Shown: positions 32,886-45,900 of the stretch, piece after piece
How the letters are laid out: every line of letters starts with the position of its first letter
How positions within the stretch are numbered: position 1 is the stretch's first letter
Assembly (NCBI GenBank): GCA_030998225.1
Contig: JAPYXD010000475.1
Location: 62,001 to 126,000 of the forward strand
DNA length: 64,000 nt
Source: Diplolepis rosae
Taxonomy: Eukaryota > Arthropoda > Insecta > Hymenoptera > Diplolepididae
Direction: 5' to 3'
Notes under the pieces: model-generated
Database searches by the model: none
Told to the model about the DNA's origin: nothing
What the model saw: the letters and a program-made list of their open reading frames with translations, nothing else
Position numbers and translations under genes: made by a program

Positions 32886-33460
32886 TAACAGAAGAGGTTT
32901 GAAGGATGGAACTTGTCAACAATAATAGCGGTTTGTTATTAGTGGCCACCTCTCGTAGAAGTATCACGTCAATATCAAACACCCTTGTAATCCCTACTAC
33001 TAATCGACATTTACATATCAAGAAAAGCGTTACTTTTGGCTGTGGAATAGCATCAACTTTTGATGCATTAGGGAAGATTACCCCCTCAGCATTAAGAGAA
33101 CTTAAAGCTACTAGTCGTCCGTCTGACCATTCGCGACTCAGATGACTGCGAGTCCACTACCCCCATAAGCAGACTACTGGTCGATATAGGAGCTATAGAT
33201 CGCCAAGACGTAAATGAAAATAATCCAGAAAAAGAAGGAGTGTTGATCAATCCTTGTGGATGCTCCAACGCTTATTCACTGATAATTATGTAACAACATT
33301 TCGACGATATAAGTGAGGAATATATCAAAGTAGCCTTACAGAATTTAGGAGTAGCACCGACCAGAGAAAGTGTTCTTTTAGGCTTACAACCAGACAAATC
33401 CAATGAAATAACTCGACCAAAGACCATGCATGAAAATGAGCTCCCCTGCTAGAATTCATA
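32886..33460 (+). pseudogene. Gypsy copy 2: spacer continuation
   Basis: Frame 32906-33145 contains KKSVTFGCGIASTFDALGK. After a frame change comes TTPISRLLVDIGAIDRQDV and EEYIKVALQNLGVAPTRE. Both align to the copy 1 spacer (2150-2674 and 1596-2160). It stops before the integrase zinc domain. Confidence 0.75.
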
Positions 33461-33472
33461 GGCAACATTCTA

Positions 33473-33727
33473 ATGCCAGTGATAGAAGTGATGATTACTG
33501 ACGAAGCTCAAGAATACAATGATGCCATAAATGAGATTTGTGAAAAACAAAATAATCTGTGCAAAATAGGAATAAAGCAAACACACATAACAAAAGCTGG
33601 AATAAATAATATCCACCAGGATCTAAATAGAAACGCGAATCAAAATTACAACATTCTAAAAGAATTAAATGTAACATTAGTCAAAATGTGCATATTTTAT
33701 TCAGCTAAGCTAGGTTTCCTGGGTTAG
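33473..33727 (+). CDS. Unrecognised ORF, 84 codons
   Basis: An Asn/Ile/Lys-rich frame (EVMITDEAQEYNDAINEICE, then HQDLNRNANQNYNILKELN) directly follows the Gypsy spacer. It is hydrophilic and helix-prone. It could be a shifted continuation of the retroelement, but I cannot align it to copy 1. Confidence 0.25.
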   Translation: MPVIEVMITDEAQEYNDAINEICEKQNNLCKIGIKQTHITKAGINNIHQDLNRNANQNYNILKELNVTLVKMCIFYSAKLGFLG

Positions 33728-35746
33728 GCTTTCTGCCACTTCCTAACCTCCAAACTGATTCAGAGCTCCCATATCTACTTACTCTAATCGGTAACCTGCT
33801 TACTCGCTTTTTTCACTTTTCTGCAAGAACTTACAGGTTCTAACTTTATTATAAATATGGCGTTAAGAGACGCCAGGCGCTTATCCTTAGCAGACATCAT
33901 TAACCCTGGTGCCACCGAGAGTAATTCCAGATCCTCAGGTCCGCCTTGATAATAATTGTCACTCTTTTTTGAGGTTTCAGCAGACTAGACAACCTGTTGT
34001 AAATAGCTCTAAACGGCATAAAGGAGTTTTAGATCATCGGGAATATTTGTAAAGAGAAAATTTCCATTAAAATTTTTTTCAAAAATAGCTCACATTTTTA
34101 CAAAAGTCAGAGTTCATCAGAAAGACTTAAACCTTTTATTTTCAGGTTAATTGTGCTCACTTATCTGCACAGAATTTTCGATTTTGTATTTTTTAACATT
34201 ATTAAAATTTCCTTTTTACATGCTACATGCTTTTTATATTTTATACGTTTTAAATTTCTATCAATTTGCATTTTATATATATCTTGTATTTTTTATAAGC
34301 GCTAAAGGACTATACAAGAATAAAAGTGCTCCGCACTATAAAGCGTCAATATTAGCTTCAAAGCGGATAGGCGGTGTTAGGTCGCGAAAAATCGTGTACG
34401 CGAGTGTAGTGTTCGCTTGTGACATATCAACTTTTCGCTTGACAGCTCAGTCAATTATAATTATTCATCAATTCAAACCATGATCTTATTAAAGCAAGAA
34501 GATTTACTATTAAATAGCGGAACTATTAACTAGGTGAGTATGAAAATTTCATCGATATATAGCCACCTGAGAAGCATGAAAATCGAGTGAAATGTTCTAA
34601 AGAATATAAGTAAATCTCTCGTATACCTTTCACTCGACATAATCTCTATTGCACGCGTACGACTATTGACAGCCTTCGGCATTTTTTGCGTCCGGTTGAC
34701 TTGACTCATGCGACGCGGTCTCAGCCTGCTAGCTGACGGTGAACCGTACACTATCGCGCTTTTTACCCAACTATGACTTAACACCACAGCGCAAAGAAAT
34801 AACACGATCATATAACAATTTCAGTGAAACCTCTTAATCTATCTAAATTGAAATACAGAGCAACTTACTAAGCTTAACATTTTGGTTAATTTAATTGACT
34901 AAATTCTTATTAATTGATAAAATAAAGTGAGGCGCAATAAGAATTTAAGATAGCTCGAAAATCGCAACCGAATCGTGTTTATATATTGTACATTGGGTGA
35001 AACCGAACTTTGCAGGCTCGCGAACGCGTTCAACATTAATGCAGCATGAGTGGTGCCAATTTTAAGAGATTGCATAGTGCGATATATTGAAAAAAGGGCA
35101 GGCGACGAAAATATTCCGTCAGACGCGGATAATACTTTTGATGCGTCGCTGTCAGTAATGTGCAAAGATCAGACGGTGTGTTGAAAACCGTCTGCTCTGT
35201 TAAGTACGTATAGAGAGAATTCAACACTCAATTACATGCGCAATTATTTATATAGTATACTTCTGATGATTATTGTTTTTAAAAACTTTCAAGAATAAAA
35301 ATCACAAAATTAGAATCTGACCAAAGTAGACAAGATAGCAATATTTCTCATTCGCCTACCTGAAACTTTTATAATTTTCAGCATCATTTTCGCCATTGAT
35401 TTCATTATTTAATTTATTCCTTTTGCACATTTGCATTTTCCAATCTTTAATTTCATTTTCAAACTTAACGCGCAAAATGCTACTAAGAGCAATACAAGTT
35501 GGTATTACGTTTTTTTAGTTCTTAACGCTGAAAAATAATATTGTTGTATCTACTTCGATACCTTCTAACACCAAATTTATCACAGAATTAGAATTGCAAA
35601 AATGTTAATGATTTTTCTGCTCTGGTTAATTATATTATTACGAGGTCAGTGAAAGCTTAGTGAATGGTGAGCGCATTCACTCAGCGTTAAGTGAACCGTG
35701 TCTGCAATAAATATAACGCCTGATACATTTGAAAAAAAAGTTCACG
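33728..35746. other. Gap without recognised features
   Basis: About 2 kb with only short, AT-driven frames. It is the 3' flank of the PSMG2 exon. Confidence 0.5.
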
Positions 35747-35752
35747 TTTATT
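35747..35752 (-). terminator. Polyadenylation signal of PSMG2
   Basis: AATAAA on the minus strand about 60 nt past the PSMG2 stop codon. Confidence 0.6.
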
Positions 35753-35809
35753 TAGATCCATCGTGAAAATTATAAATCAATTACATTCATTCGAATAGAA
35801 TGCGGATAT

Positions 35810-36235
35810 TTAATATATTTCTGACCGTAGAGCGTTGCCAAACAAAAATTTCCAGGACGAAGGATATTTAATCGCCAAAAGTTTGTTATCATGTTGTGGA
35901 ATGAGTGAAATCCATTGGTTCAAGTAGTTAAGTAGATCCACTGCATCTGGGATATTGTTGCCTTCAGAGCAGAATCGAAGTAGAGCAACACAAGGAATCT
36001 TTCCTTCTTCCAGTGTTTCTAAAAGACATTTGGCAAATCCACCACCAGGAACTTGTAAAACTTCTTCAGAATTAATGTGATCAAACATCTTAGATTCAAG
36101 TTGCAGCCAAGATAGATTTTGAAAACGAGACTTGTCTGTGATTGGTAGAGTTTTAGATGCGATATAACGCAGAGAAAGTGTCTTTGACTGAAGATCTTTT
36201 AATTCGTGACTGTAAATACTTGTTAGAATGATGAC
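35810..36235 (-). CDS. PSMG2: Proteasome assembly chaperone 2, last coding exon
   Basis: PSMG2 pairs with PSMG1 to guide alpha-ring assembly of the 20S proteasome in the cytosol and nucleus. This exon encodes about 141 residues ending SEIY and a stop. Key phrases are VLQVPGGGFAKCLLETL, SEGNNIPDAVDLLNYLNQW and PSSWKFLFGNAL, matching the PGGG, EGDNIPDA and IPSSWRLLFG motifs of the PAC2-family C-terminal half. The exon starts in phase 0 at Val (VIILTSIYSHELKDLQ) after TTTATATTTTCAG, a good acceptor. No stop or frameshift interrupts it. The N-terminal half was not found upstream, so the preceding exon is either beyond the window after a long TE-filled intron or unrecognised. Confidence 0.85.
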   Translation of the reverse strand, partial: VIILTSIYSHELKDLQSKTLSLRYIASKTLPITDKSRFQNLSWLQLESKMFDHINSEEVLQVPGGGFAKCLLETLEEGKIPCVALLRFCSEGNNIPDAVDLLNYLNQWISLIPQHDNKLLAIKYPSSWKFLFGNALRSEIY

Positions 36236-36696
36236 CTGAAAATATAAAAGACAAACCATTTAGACAATTTTAAGAGGGAGAGAGAGAGAGAGAGAGACAC
36301 TTCGGTTTTTTGGAAAAACACAATACCCAAAAAATCGGCGTTACCGTTCAAAATTAGCCCATAATTGGCCCAAAAATGTGGCATAAAATAAATGGCGATA
36401 TTCCGTTGCGGAGGTGCCAGCTGATCGGACCTGAGCCTTTTGTCAAAATTTTCGATTATATTTTTAATTGTGTCTCTGCCTCACCAATTACGCGTCAAAT
36501 GTTCGGTTTAAGGCTAAAATGGATTTTGGATCATCTGCATAAACTTGATCTTTCACATAGCACCACCAAAAATAGTCCCAATTCGTAATACATTCAATAT
36601 TTTAGTGGTTGTGTGGCATGTAGCGCTATTGTGCGCTCAGCGGCGCTTGAAGTGCTTTGACAGATTTTTTAAGGCAGAACCAAGACAATTAAAATA
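36236..36696 (-). other. PSMG2 intron start region with (GA)n tract
   Basis: Directly upstream of the acceptor. A (GA)n run lies at about 36272-36297. A plus-strand frame at 36376-36588 has no recognised domain. Confidence 0.5.
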
Positions 36697-39600
36697 AAAC
36701 AATCGTAAACTTTATTTAAGGAAACGATTTTGCAGAACAACGCTTATTTCGTATCTCACATATTTTGGTGAAAAAAATCGAATTTTTTCAATATTAAAAA
36801 TCAAAACATAAAATATACAACCTGTCGAGAAATTTCTTAATAAGAATGTGTAAACCTTATTTAGGCAAATAATTTTTCATCTAAACATTTTTTTTATGTA
36901 TCTCATATATTTTGTCTAAAAAATGGAATTCTTGAATTTTAATCGTATTTTTTGGAATTGAAACGAAAAATGTTACGTACGGGTATTATTAATTTAAATA
37001 AAATTCATAAAAAGTAAAAACAATTACTCCTAATATACTTTATTTATTAATAAAATGGGTACGCGGAGGTCGTCCAAACTGCCGAATTCGATTAATGTGA
37101 ATATTAATTGAATTCGTTTATTATTATGTGGGGTCGTTGGTCTTCTACTCTCGGACTGAGAGTGTATTCTTCGCGTTTACGTTGATCACCTTTAATTTTG
37201 AACAATAAGAAGAGGGGAAAAGGTGCCTTGAATAAAATGAAGTCAGGCGGCAATTATTCGAATAAATAAGACAGTTTTATTTCAAAAAGAAAGAAGCGAA
37301 TATAACCCAAGGTGAACATTTTGGATATAAATCAAGAGAGAGAGACAAGTCAGAAATATAAATTATACCTTACCACAATTAAGATTTTATTCCTAGGTTC
37401 TTAATCCTACCGGATTTTTGGAGAGCAGGAGCAAGGAAGAGAGTGGGTTCCCGTTGCTGAAGTCCTCAGTTATCCGGGCCAAACTTGATTTTATATATCT
37501 GTGGTTTCCAAAAGAAACCACCCTTGTCCTTTGCGTGATGCACACACACACACACACTGTTTCCACTTTTCTTTTAGGTTTGATAAGAAAATATAACGGT
37601 TGGCTTTCAACCAGAAAAGGGTCGAGTGCTTTTAAACTCGCTCTTTTCACCGCTAAAATTTCCCTATTAAATCTAATTCAAATATTTTGTGAAAATTATC
37701 ACTACCGTTTTGAGATTCGGTAGTATTAATTTTCTGCGATTTCTCGCTGCTTTGTGCCGTTTTATTTTGGTGAAGAAAAACCGCGAAAAACTGGATTTGG
37801 ACTATAAATAGTCCGCCGAAGATTTTCGTTGATACACGTTTGATGCGATTGCCAAGAGTCTATCACTAGATAATCGTTTACGAGTTACCCTCAACTAGTG
37901 AAACAGGTATACCGACCGTTCACGATCAACGAATTGGACCTTTTGAATGGCCCGCCGAAGACGAATTTAATTTTGATGTATTCAAAATAAAAGAATTGCT
38001 TCTGTCTAGATGAAGACTTTTGTATTTTACGTCCGCCCGACACGATTCCAAATAAATAATTTCGTTAGAAAGAGTTTTACGGGTTCAATCAACTAACGAG
38101 GATCTAGGAACTGTCGATCTAGAGCGCAGACGGGCAAAAGTAGAGAAAAGTATATTCCCTACTGTCCGAGTAGTTCCGGATAGTACCGGGTTGCTCGAGT
38201 AACTGCGATTTCGGCTTGGCGTTGATCTGTTTTACTGTTTCATCGCGAGGTGAACATGGTAGGGTTTTTCGATGATTAAGGAATCTATGATTGGACAAGG
38301 AAATAATGGTAGGGAGGTTTTAGGAATTTAGATGGACTTTGTACCATGCTGATTCATTTATTGCACCATTTGCTGATTTTTAGGTGTCGAATATTTCTCA
38401 CCTATTTCCACACTTATCGTGAGAAAGGAAATGCGCTCATCGAATTTTAGTATTTGATGCATTGTCATCAAATTGTAGAAACGATTTTGGTTTCTAATAT
38501 ATTTCGTGCTAAATTGAAATATATATATTTAATTAGTCTAGGTTTATAATCATTATATGAATTATAAAGCCTTACATAATTATTTTAAATATTCAGATGA
38601 GTCCTTTAGGTTCTGATTACAAAAAGCACGTGGCCTTTGTTGTGGGAGATCAGCTGGCTAAAGCATCTAAGCAAGGATAGGCGCATGAGAAGGAAGTGTG
38701 AAAATGGGATGTACGCTAGCCTCGCGATGCACAGCAGAGCACATCGAAAGTTTCCAAAAGAGACGGGTATATGGGGCATGTGCATGGGCGAACGAAGAAG
38801 GGAATTGACAAACGGCAGAAAGCTATAGTGAGATACAGTGCATGAGTGTACACGCGCTGGGTATCTCTCCCTCTTCCTCTCTCTTATGCTCTCTCTTCTT
38901 CCCTTGCGCTCTCTCCTTTTGCTTCCACTTTCCAGTGAAAATATTTATAATTATTTCCTGGACTTACATTATTTCAGGTATTAAAATTGCGATTATGTGA
39001 CAGGCCACTCGCATGAAGCTATAGTTATAATTATTGGCGACAATATTCATGGTTTTAAATGAATTAATATCATATAAAATTAGAAGTTTCCTGAATTTAG
39101 ATACTTAATGAATTTACAATCTATGCGATTATGTGACAGGCCACTCGCATTAAAATAAAATCGTAGTTATAATTATCCGCATTTACCTGTAAACATAAAC
39201 TCATATTTATATGCAGGTGCACAAGCCTGCACGTACATCAGTTTATATATATATATATTAATTCATATCAATATGCTGTACAATATAAAGCGATATATGC
39301 TTAATATACAACACTAATAATATGATCATAATGATATTAACCATTAATAATGATATACATATATATACAAAACATCAATCATATTAATCACATTAATCAC
39401 ACTATCAATATTAATATAACAATGTATTAGGAATTTCCTTCCCGAATCAACCATCTGCTAAAAGTTCCTTGACCTGAGCAATGACAAGCTGCATCAGCGA
39501 CCTTGTCAAGGTGCTCGGTTACGGGCGCTTCGAGTGGCATGCGAATTTATATAGAAATTATATTATAATTTAGGAAAAATTTGGCCACCTTGACACGCTC

Positions 39601-40315
39601 GTAACAAAAAATATATGTTTTATCAGAAACTGTGTCAGACAAAATTTGTAGATCTTTTAGAAACGAACAACTTTGTATTCTTACGTTTTTTTCGTATTTC
39701 ACATATTATTGTTAAAAAATTGAATTTTGGATTTTCAATAGTTTTTTTTTAAATTAAAAAGAAAAATATGCATCTTATGAAAAAATGTTGCGATTTAAAT
39801 TTGTAGGTCTTTATTTATTTAATAATATTGTATTATAACGTTTTTTCGTATCTCGTATAATTTAACTGGAAAATGGAATTCTGATATTGACTTTTTTCGA
39901 ATTTGAATATGCTGTAACATTTCTAATTTTGATTTAATCAAAAAATGTTATCAGGATAATTTGTAGGGATTCATGAGCACTATCAAAAACCAGTATTGAA
40001 ATTTTTAATTTTTTCAAAAAGTTATTTTCAAAAACACAAAAGTAGTGTTCAATCCCTCAATTGTGATTGGATGTGGCTGGTTAACGAACTTGTCCTTACT
40101 TTTTCGGCTCCGATAAAGTGTGCCAAAGCTCAATTCAATCTAAAAATTCTATCGAGAGTTATGCCGCACACGACCTACAGACAGACAGACAGACAGACAC
40201 TTTCGTAAAAACCGTTTTTTCTGACTCAGGGGGTCTCAAAACGTAAAGATTTGATGAAATTTTCGAAAGTCATTTTTCACATAAAACCAATACCTTCTCA
40301 TCCATGATGAGAATG
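36697..40315. repeat. 1.1-kb TIR repeat, copy 2, split by a solo LTR
   Basis: 36697-36970 and 39612-40315 match 15370-16379 almost base for base and are interrupted by the LTR at 36971-39606. The left end is truncated: the CATTCTCATCATG terminus is missing. The right end has CATGATGAGAATG at 40303-40315. Confidence 0.8.
36971..39606 (+). mobile_element. Giant solo LTR, copy A, 2636 bp
   Basis: Begins TGTTACGTACGG and ends GCTCGTAACA, with AAAAA on both sides (36966-36970, 39607-39611). The empty site is visible in the related repeat at about 15640 (single AAAAA before TATATC). The ends form a 7-bp inverted TGTTACG/CGTAACA. Inside are a CTCTCGGACTGAGAGTG hairpin (37150-37170), a (CA)n tract and a 26-bp direct repeat (GCGATTATGTGACAGG...) at about 38990 and 39123. 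No retroviral domain is encoded. The orientation given is arbitrary, following the TGTTACGTACGG end. Confidence 0.75.
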
Positions 40316-40489
40316 TAATATAATTTTGTTGATTCTGTTGAATTATTCTAATTTCAAAAATCAATTATATCTGCAGTCGCGATATTTCATTTTTCCTCCT
40401 TCTGTTTCCTCTTCTGTTTTTTTTCCTTTTACTTCGTATATTACTTTCTATGTAAGCTTCCTTCTTAAATTACGAAGAAGTACATTTTA

Positions 40490-41950
40490 ATGATGTCTTC
40501 CAAAAAAGATCGCGAAATTTGGAAGGATAAATGCATTAATCCGTTCCAAGAAAAGAAACATAAGGAAACAACCCTTCGCAGTGTTTCTGACAATTTACGC
40601 GTGAAATTCCCAAATTTACTAGAAGATTCACAAATTTGCAGCACATGCAGATTTGAACTTACCAACTTAAAAGGAAGGTCATTCTTGAATTGCGACAATA
40701 CTGCAAGGATTCCTAATCAAGTTCAATCAGATATTGACACTGTTCATGACAATAATGATGCAGATAATAATGAATGTGATCTAGATTTTTTAATACCTTT
40801 CAAGGTCAATGTCACAAATGCAGTATGATGACGAGTATCATAAAGCGGGTGTTGAAGTACTTGATCAAATTATCAAAAAATTCAAGATCTCTGAAAGTAG
40901 ACAAGAAAAATTACAACTCCTTTCACTTGCACCAAAATCTTGGGACGCAGAAAACTAAGGAAGGTGTTGGTACTAACATGGGTTTAAACAATTATCACGA
41001 TTGTCTGAATTCTACTGTACGCCCTGAATCTTAAGTTCCTGTTTTTTAGGAGAGTGAGAAATCTGCCCAGGTACTGCGAAGTTGAAAGAAAATTTGAGAA
41101 ATGCTTTCGATGAACATAGAATCAATGAAGTAAGATTCGAAATTTGGCCACAAACCGACAGATGTTTTTTGCAAACTTTAGTAATAGATACCGATGAATT
41201 CCTGGATGATTTCTGTAAACGGTTGCCAAAATTAAAAACTCATCACTTTGTTTCGAAGATGCTCATCGTTTTTTAAAAACCTGAAAGAAAATTTATTGGC
41301 AGTTGAGTTTTTGATTTGCTTCGATTTTGCAGAGAATTGCGCATTCGCCGTTAAGAATTTAGCTTAATCATTTCACTGGAATAACGACTAAGCTACAATC
41401 TTCACAGTCGTTAATTAATTATAAAGATGGCAAAGAGCTGAAACACAGAAGTATCGCGATAATATCCGATAATTTTGCTCATGACACGGTGGCCGTTCAT
41501 GAAAATCAGAAGATTATAATAAATTATCTGAAAAATAACTTTGAGCCAAAGAAAATTTACTATTTCACTGATGGTGCTGGGCAACATTTCAAGACTAAAA
41601 CTAGCTTTGCTAATCTCCAAGCTAATGAAGAAGATTTCGATATCCCAGCAGAATGCCACTTCCATGGTACAGCTCATGGCAGAGGTGCGTGTGATGACAT
41701 AGGGGCGAATGTAAAGAGATTTGCAGCTCGTTCTAGCTTACAACATACAAGCTTTATTACAGTAGGCAAAGAGTAATTGCAAAGAACCGAAATTTTTTTC
41801 AGCAGCAAAGAAAGTTACGCCATAGCTACCGAGATTCTGAGAGGACGATTTGACCAAAGCAGTAATGATTCCCGGTACACTGCAATTCCCCGGCGTGAAG
41901 ACAGTAGCGAACGGTTGTGCGGCCTCAGCTCCGGCGGAGCATCCGGTTAT
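40490..41950 (+). pseudogene. Pseudogene of a widespread arthropod family of unknown function
   Basis: The first segment has a CNPF-like start (KCINPFQEKKHKE), SDNLRVKFPNLL and the pair CSTC. The last contains IISDNFAHDTVAVHENQ, YFTDGAGQHFKTKTSFAN, EEDFDIPAECHFHGTAHG and RGACDDIGANVKRFAARSS. I recognise the family pattern (SDGxxxQYKN, DFxIxAEWHFFATSHGK, CDGxGGTVKRxxxRASLQ) from many uncharacterised arthropod and cephalopod predictions. It resembles a DDE-type nuclease fold and may be transposon-derived, but no function is established to my knowledge. Several frameshifts and stops (about 40825, 41035, 41277, 41774) make it a pseudogene. Confidence 0.55.
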
Positions 41951-41959
41951 TCATCGCAG

Positions 41960-42955
41960 AATTGCTTGAAAACAAAAAAAACGCCATCCTGAAACGTTGC
42001 TATTTTATATGAAAAAATCTCAGCTTTTTAATTAGATGATTTCAAAAAAATAAAATAAAATGGGTCCAAATTTGAGAAGAAGTCAAATTTATTTTCTATT
42101 TTCGAAAATGGAGGTCAAATTTTGATTTTTTTTAAAAATGGTTACTATCCATCCATTTTATCGCGATAATACAGTTGCGAGACTGCTATTGCTTATTCTC
42201 TTTCCCATTCTATTTTTTCTCCACCCATCCTAGTTCTTATGTCATCGCTCTCACTTTACACTTATTCCTCGCTTTTCTTTTATTTCACACCTTTACATTC
42301 CATAGCGATCGAGTTCCTATGCACTCCTTATCAATTAATCTACATAATAAAACATTGATGCACCTGAAAAACAAAAAGGCAAACCATTCTTAACTTTAAA
42401 AGTTTTATTAATTGAATGTATTTACATAACTTGAAAGGTTAATTTAGGAAATACTCTACGTCTCAAGACCAGCTCGTATGAACAGCAATGCTGAGTTGCA
42501 TTAACCATTGGAATGCAATCAGGTTCCGAACACTCAAAAGTGTGCATTTGATTAACTTCTAAAAGCAACTGATATTCCCCAAATTAGATTTTGTACATCA
42601 ATCAAAACATTTTCCAAAAAAATATTGCACACTTTGGATCGCCCGTGACATTAATCCGAAGCGAAACGGTAATATGTGTTATTTCAGAATTTCTTTTAGA
42701 CTTCAAATATCCAGCTACATAATGTTAAGTTTTTAAAATAATTTTGATCAAAAGTTGATAAAAAATTAAAAATTTAATGCATGTTATAAAAACGTCGCAA
42801 CATTCCAAATAGAGACTGTACTTTATACATTATATAAATAAATACAGAATATCAATATTATTATAGATGTTTTTAAATCTTATTAAAGTATGTTAATCAT
42901 TGATTTTATTTTAATTCTTGTAAGAAGCTAAACATTTTAGAGAATTTTACGCCTA
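41960..42955. other. AT-rich gap, nothing recognised
   Basis: No supported gene in about 1 kb. Confidence 0.5.
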
Positions 42956-42960
42956 CTTTG

Positions 42961-45900
42961 TGTTACGAGCGTATCAAGGCGGCGGAATTTTTTCGAAAAT
43001 TCGTAATAATAAATCATTAATTAAATTTATGTGCCACCGGCACGCAAACTCGTTTTCTCGCTACAGTTAACAGTAGCGCAATGTAGTATATTGCGCTACA
43101 GAGGAATGAAATGTGAAAATTGAACTGCGCATGCGCCTATAGCCATGCAACGGAGCACAATCTTCTTCTTATTCTTCTGTTTCTTCGTACAGCGTTAGCA
43201 CCTTACTGGCAAAGCCTTGTACATTTGAACTGTGCATGCGTCTACTAAAATCCATTACTACTACACAAGATCGATGAAATTAAAATAACCCGGACTAGTC
43301 GTGACATATCAAGTGTAGTGACTAGCGCCGCAAACAACTACAATACTAGATTAGATTCGAGTGTACGCATAAAAACTCGTATACGCACCGAAGTCACATA
43401 AAATAAAATACGTGCCAATGCACACAATTTGGGAAATTACGAGACTCGCGACAATGCTCGCAGGACTGATCGTGCCTCGGCTTCGATCTCCTACGAGCAT
43501 TGTCGCTCGTCACGCAATAACCCTCATTGTGCGCCTAGGCACGTAATATACTATTGTATGCAACTTGAAGCGCCCGGAACCCGAGTACCTTGACAAGACC
43601 GCTGATGCAGCTCATCATTGCTCGGGTCGAAGACTTTAAAAAATGGTTGGTTCAGGAAGGAAATTTCCAATCTTGCTACTTTAAGCCAAATAGTTATTAA
43701 CTTAAAATTATTATTATATAACTTCATCGTTAAGATGTTATTGATTTTGATGTACTTAAATATACAAATGGTAGATTAAAGTCAATGCAAAACAAACGCA
43801 AAATTGGTATACATTCGTATTAAATTAGATAACTTTTCAATCAAAATATTTCAAAATTAAAGTTAGCATTATTAAAATATATGCATAGAGTATATTAAAA
43901 TTCAAGTTAAAAGCTGTATTCCTCTTAAGATGAAAGTATTTTGAATGTAATATGCGCTACTGAAAAACAAACTTCCATTATATGCGATGAAAGTTTGATA
44001 CAGAAATTTCTAACAGTATTCTGACAAATTTTACCTGGGTAATAATTTACCAAACTAATTCGAAATTAAAACTAAAATTTGAATAAAGGCAGGTTCATTA
44101 TAAATATAAATGACGAAAACTAATAGGTGAATATCTGCAGACACATATACAATCACATGTGTTATATTTCTATATTCTCGTTTATATTATATTGTTTTAG
44201 ATTATTAATGTAAATAATAAAAACTAATTAAATAAATAAATAAAATTAAAATAATCATACATTTTGGTTTGTATAAATTCTAAATTATACGATATTATGT
44301 TTCAAATATATATATATATAGCTTAGAATTACTAAAAACAATGCGAATTCTTCAAAATTTTAATTCATACTGTTTCCAAACTAAGGTAAACTGTAGGAAA
44401 ATATTATGAATTGGCACAGGATTAAGATGTCCAGAAGCTAGGAGCAAGAAGGAGAACATAAATCTTGAAGGAATAAATTCACAAACGAAAATATTGAAAA
44501 ATAGTACGCTAGCGCACACAGTCATTTTTTAAACTCTATTTGGCTACGCCGTGAGATGAGAATACATTATAATCAGACTCAAAACGTGAAAAATCCCTCA
44601 AACATGAGCATCAATGATGTTTAGTTTTTACATAGTTTCTAAATATTTCCCATCTAATTTTTCGATAGTTTTCCCTATATTCCCTCCCAAAATTTCCTAT
44701 TACGCATAAGTACTACGGTACTTATACTACAAACACTATAAACTATAAATACCATAAACAAACTTTGATAACTACAAGTTACCATAGCCAGTGCATACCA
44801 TATTTCTGAAAAGGATCTGAACCATTGTTTTTTCTAATTATGAAGAATATTTAAGGTGTCAGAATCCAGAATTAATAATCAAAGGAATTGATTTAATTAT
44901 TTTATATCGATATTTGATTTATTGGTGTCATGAAACATGATCCAAAAATATCAACTATATCAGAAATAACCATTTCATCACAAATTTCACTTGGCAACAG
45001 GTAATGTCAAGTAGGCTACCAAATAATTAGGCAGTAAGTAATAACAAGTAGGCCACCAGGTATTTAGGCAATCGGTAATTGCAAAATTACCGATCAGCAT
45101 GAACTCCTCCCAAAAATCAGGCCACCCAGAAAAATCCCAAAATCATCGAAATACCCCACCTTAGCATCATCGATACGAGTCTTTGAGGCAAATCTAAATT
45201 CAATCAAATTCGCAGTTACTCGAGCAACCTAGTACTAACCAGAACTATTCGGACAGTGGAGAATGTACTTTTCTCTACTTTGCCCGTCCGCGGTTTGGAA
45301 CAAGTACGTCCTATCACCTGGATAGTTGACTTAAATTCGTAAAAAGACCTACCCAGGGCCACAAATTGGGGATTGTGTTTGGGCGGACGTAAATACTTCA
45401 AAAATCTTTCCTCCAACGGAAGCCAAACGCGGGATAGTGACACTGAGAGTATTCAAAAATACTCTCACTGCTAAGTTCTGGTTTTTATTATATAGAAGGT
45501 CGCCGGTGATCATTTGGTCGCAAGTACAAATAGTGTGTCGCGATCTGGAGCTAAAAATCTAGTAAGCCAAACACTAACTAGATAAGAAAATCTACACCTC
45601 GTCGAATCTCAAAACGACGAGGAGTCTATTTTCTGAAACCATAAATAGGATTAATGTGAGACAAGAGTGGTGAAGGAGAGACAATTTAAAAGTACTGTCT
45701 CCCTTCTGGTTAAAAGCCATCCACCTCTTTCTCACCTCAAAACTATAAGGTCCAACTAAAGAAAAAAGGGTGTGTGCGCGAGTAAGTTGCGTAAGGACAA
45801 GAGTGGTTCCTTTTTGGAACCAAGGCAACATTAAATCGAATTTGGTCCGGATCTCCAGGACTTCAGCAGCCAGAACGTATTCTCCTTCTTTGCCTTTGCT

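Larger units (their letters stand above)
31124..33460 (+). mobile_element. Ty3/Gypsy retrotransposon relic (copy 2)
   Basis: Plus-strand relatives of the element at 1-5171: RT thumb (GHIISGKGVKPDRKKI, about 31150), RNase H start (disrupted by stops), the spacer (VSPPPSDSGDSSTE, about 31560) and, beyond two insertions, spacer parts KSVTFGCGIASTFDAL (33028) and RLLVDIGAIDRQDV (about 33175). The RNase H C-terminal half is deleted. A TTAA element (31746-32162) and a mariner (32220-32885) split it. Multiple stops; inactive. Confidence 0.8.

Noticed and set aside
36376..36588. Plus-strand ORF beside the PSMG2 exon as a gene
   Set aside because: No domain, no splice or promoter support; probably chance.
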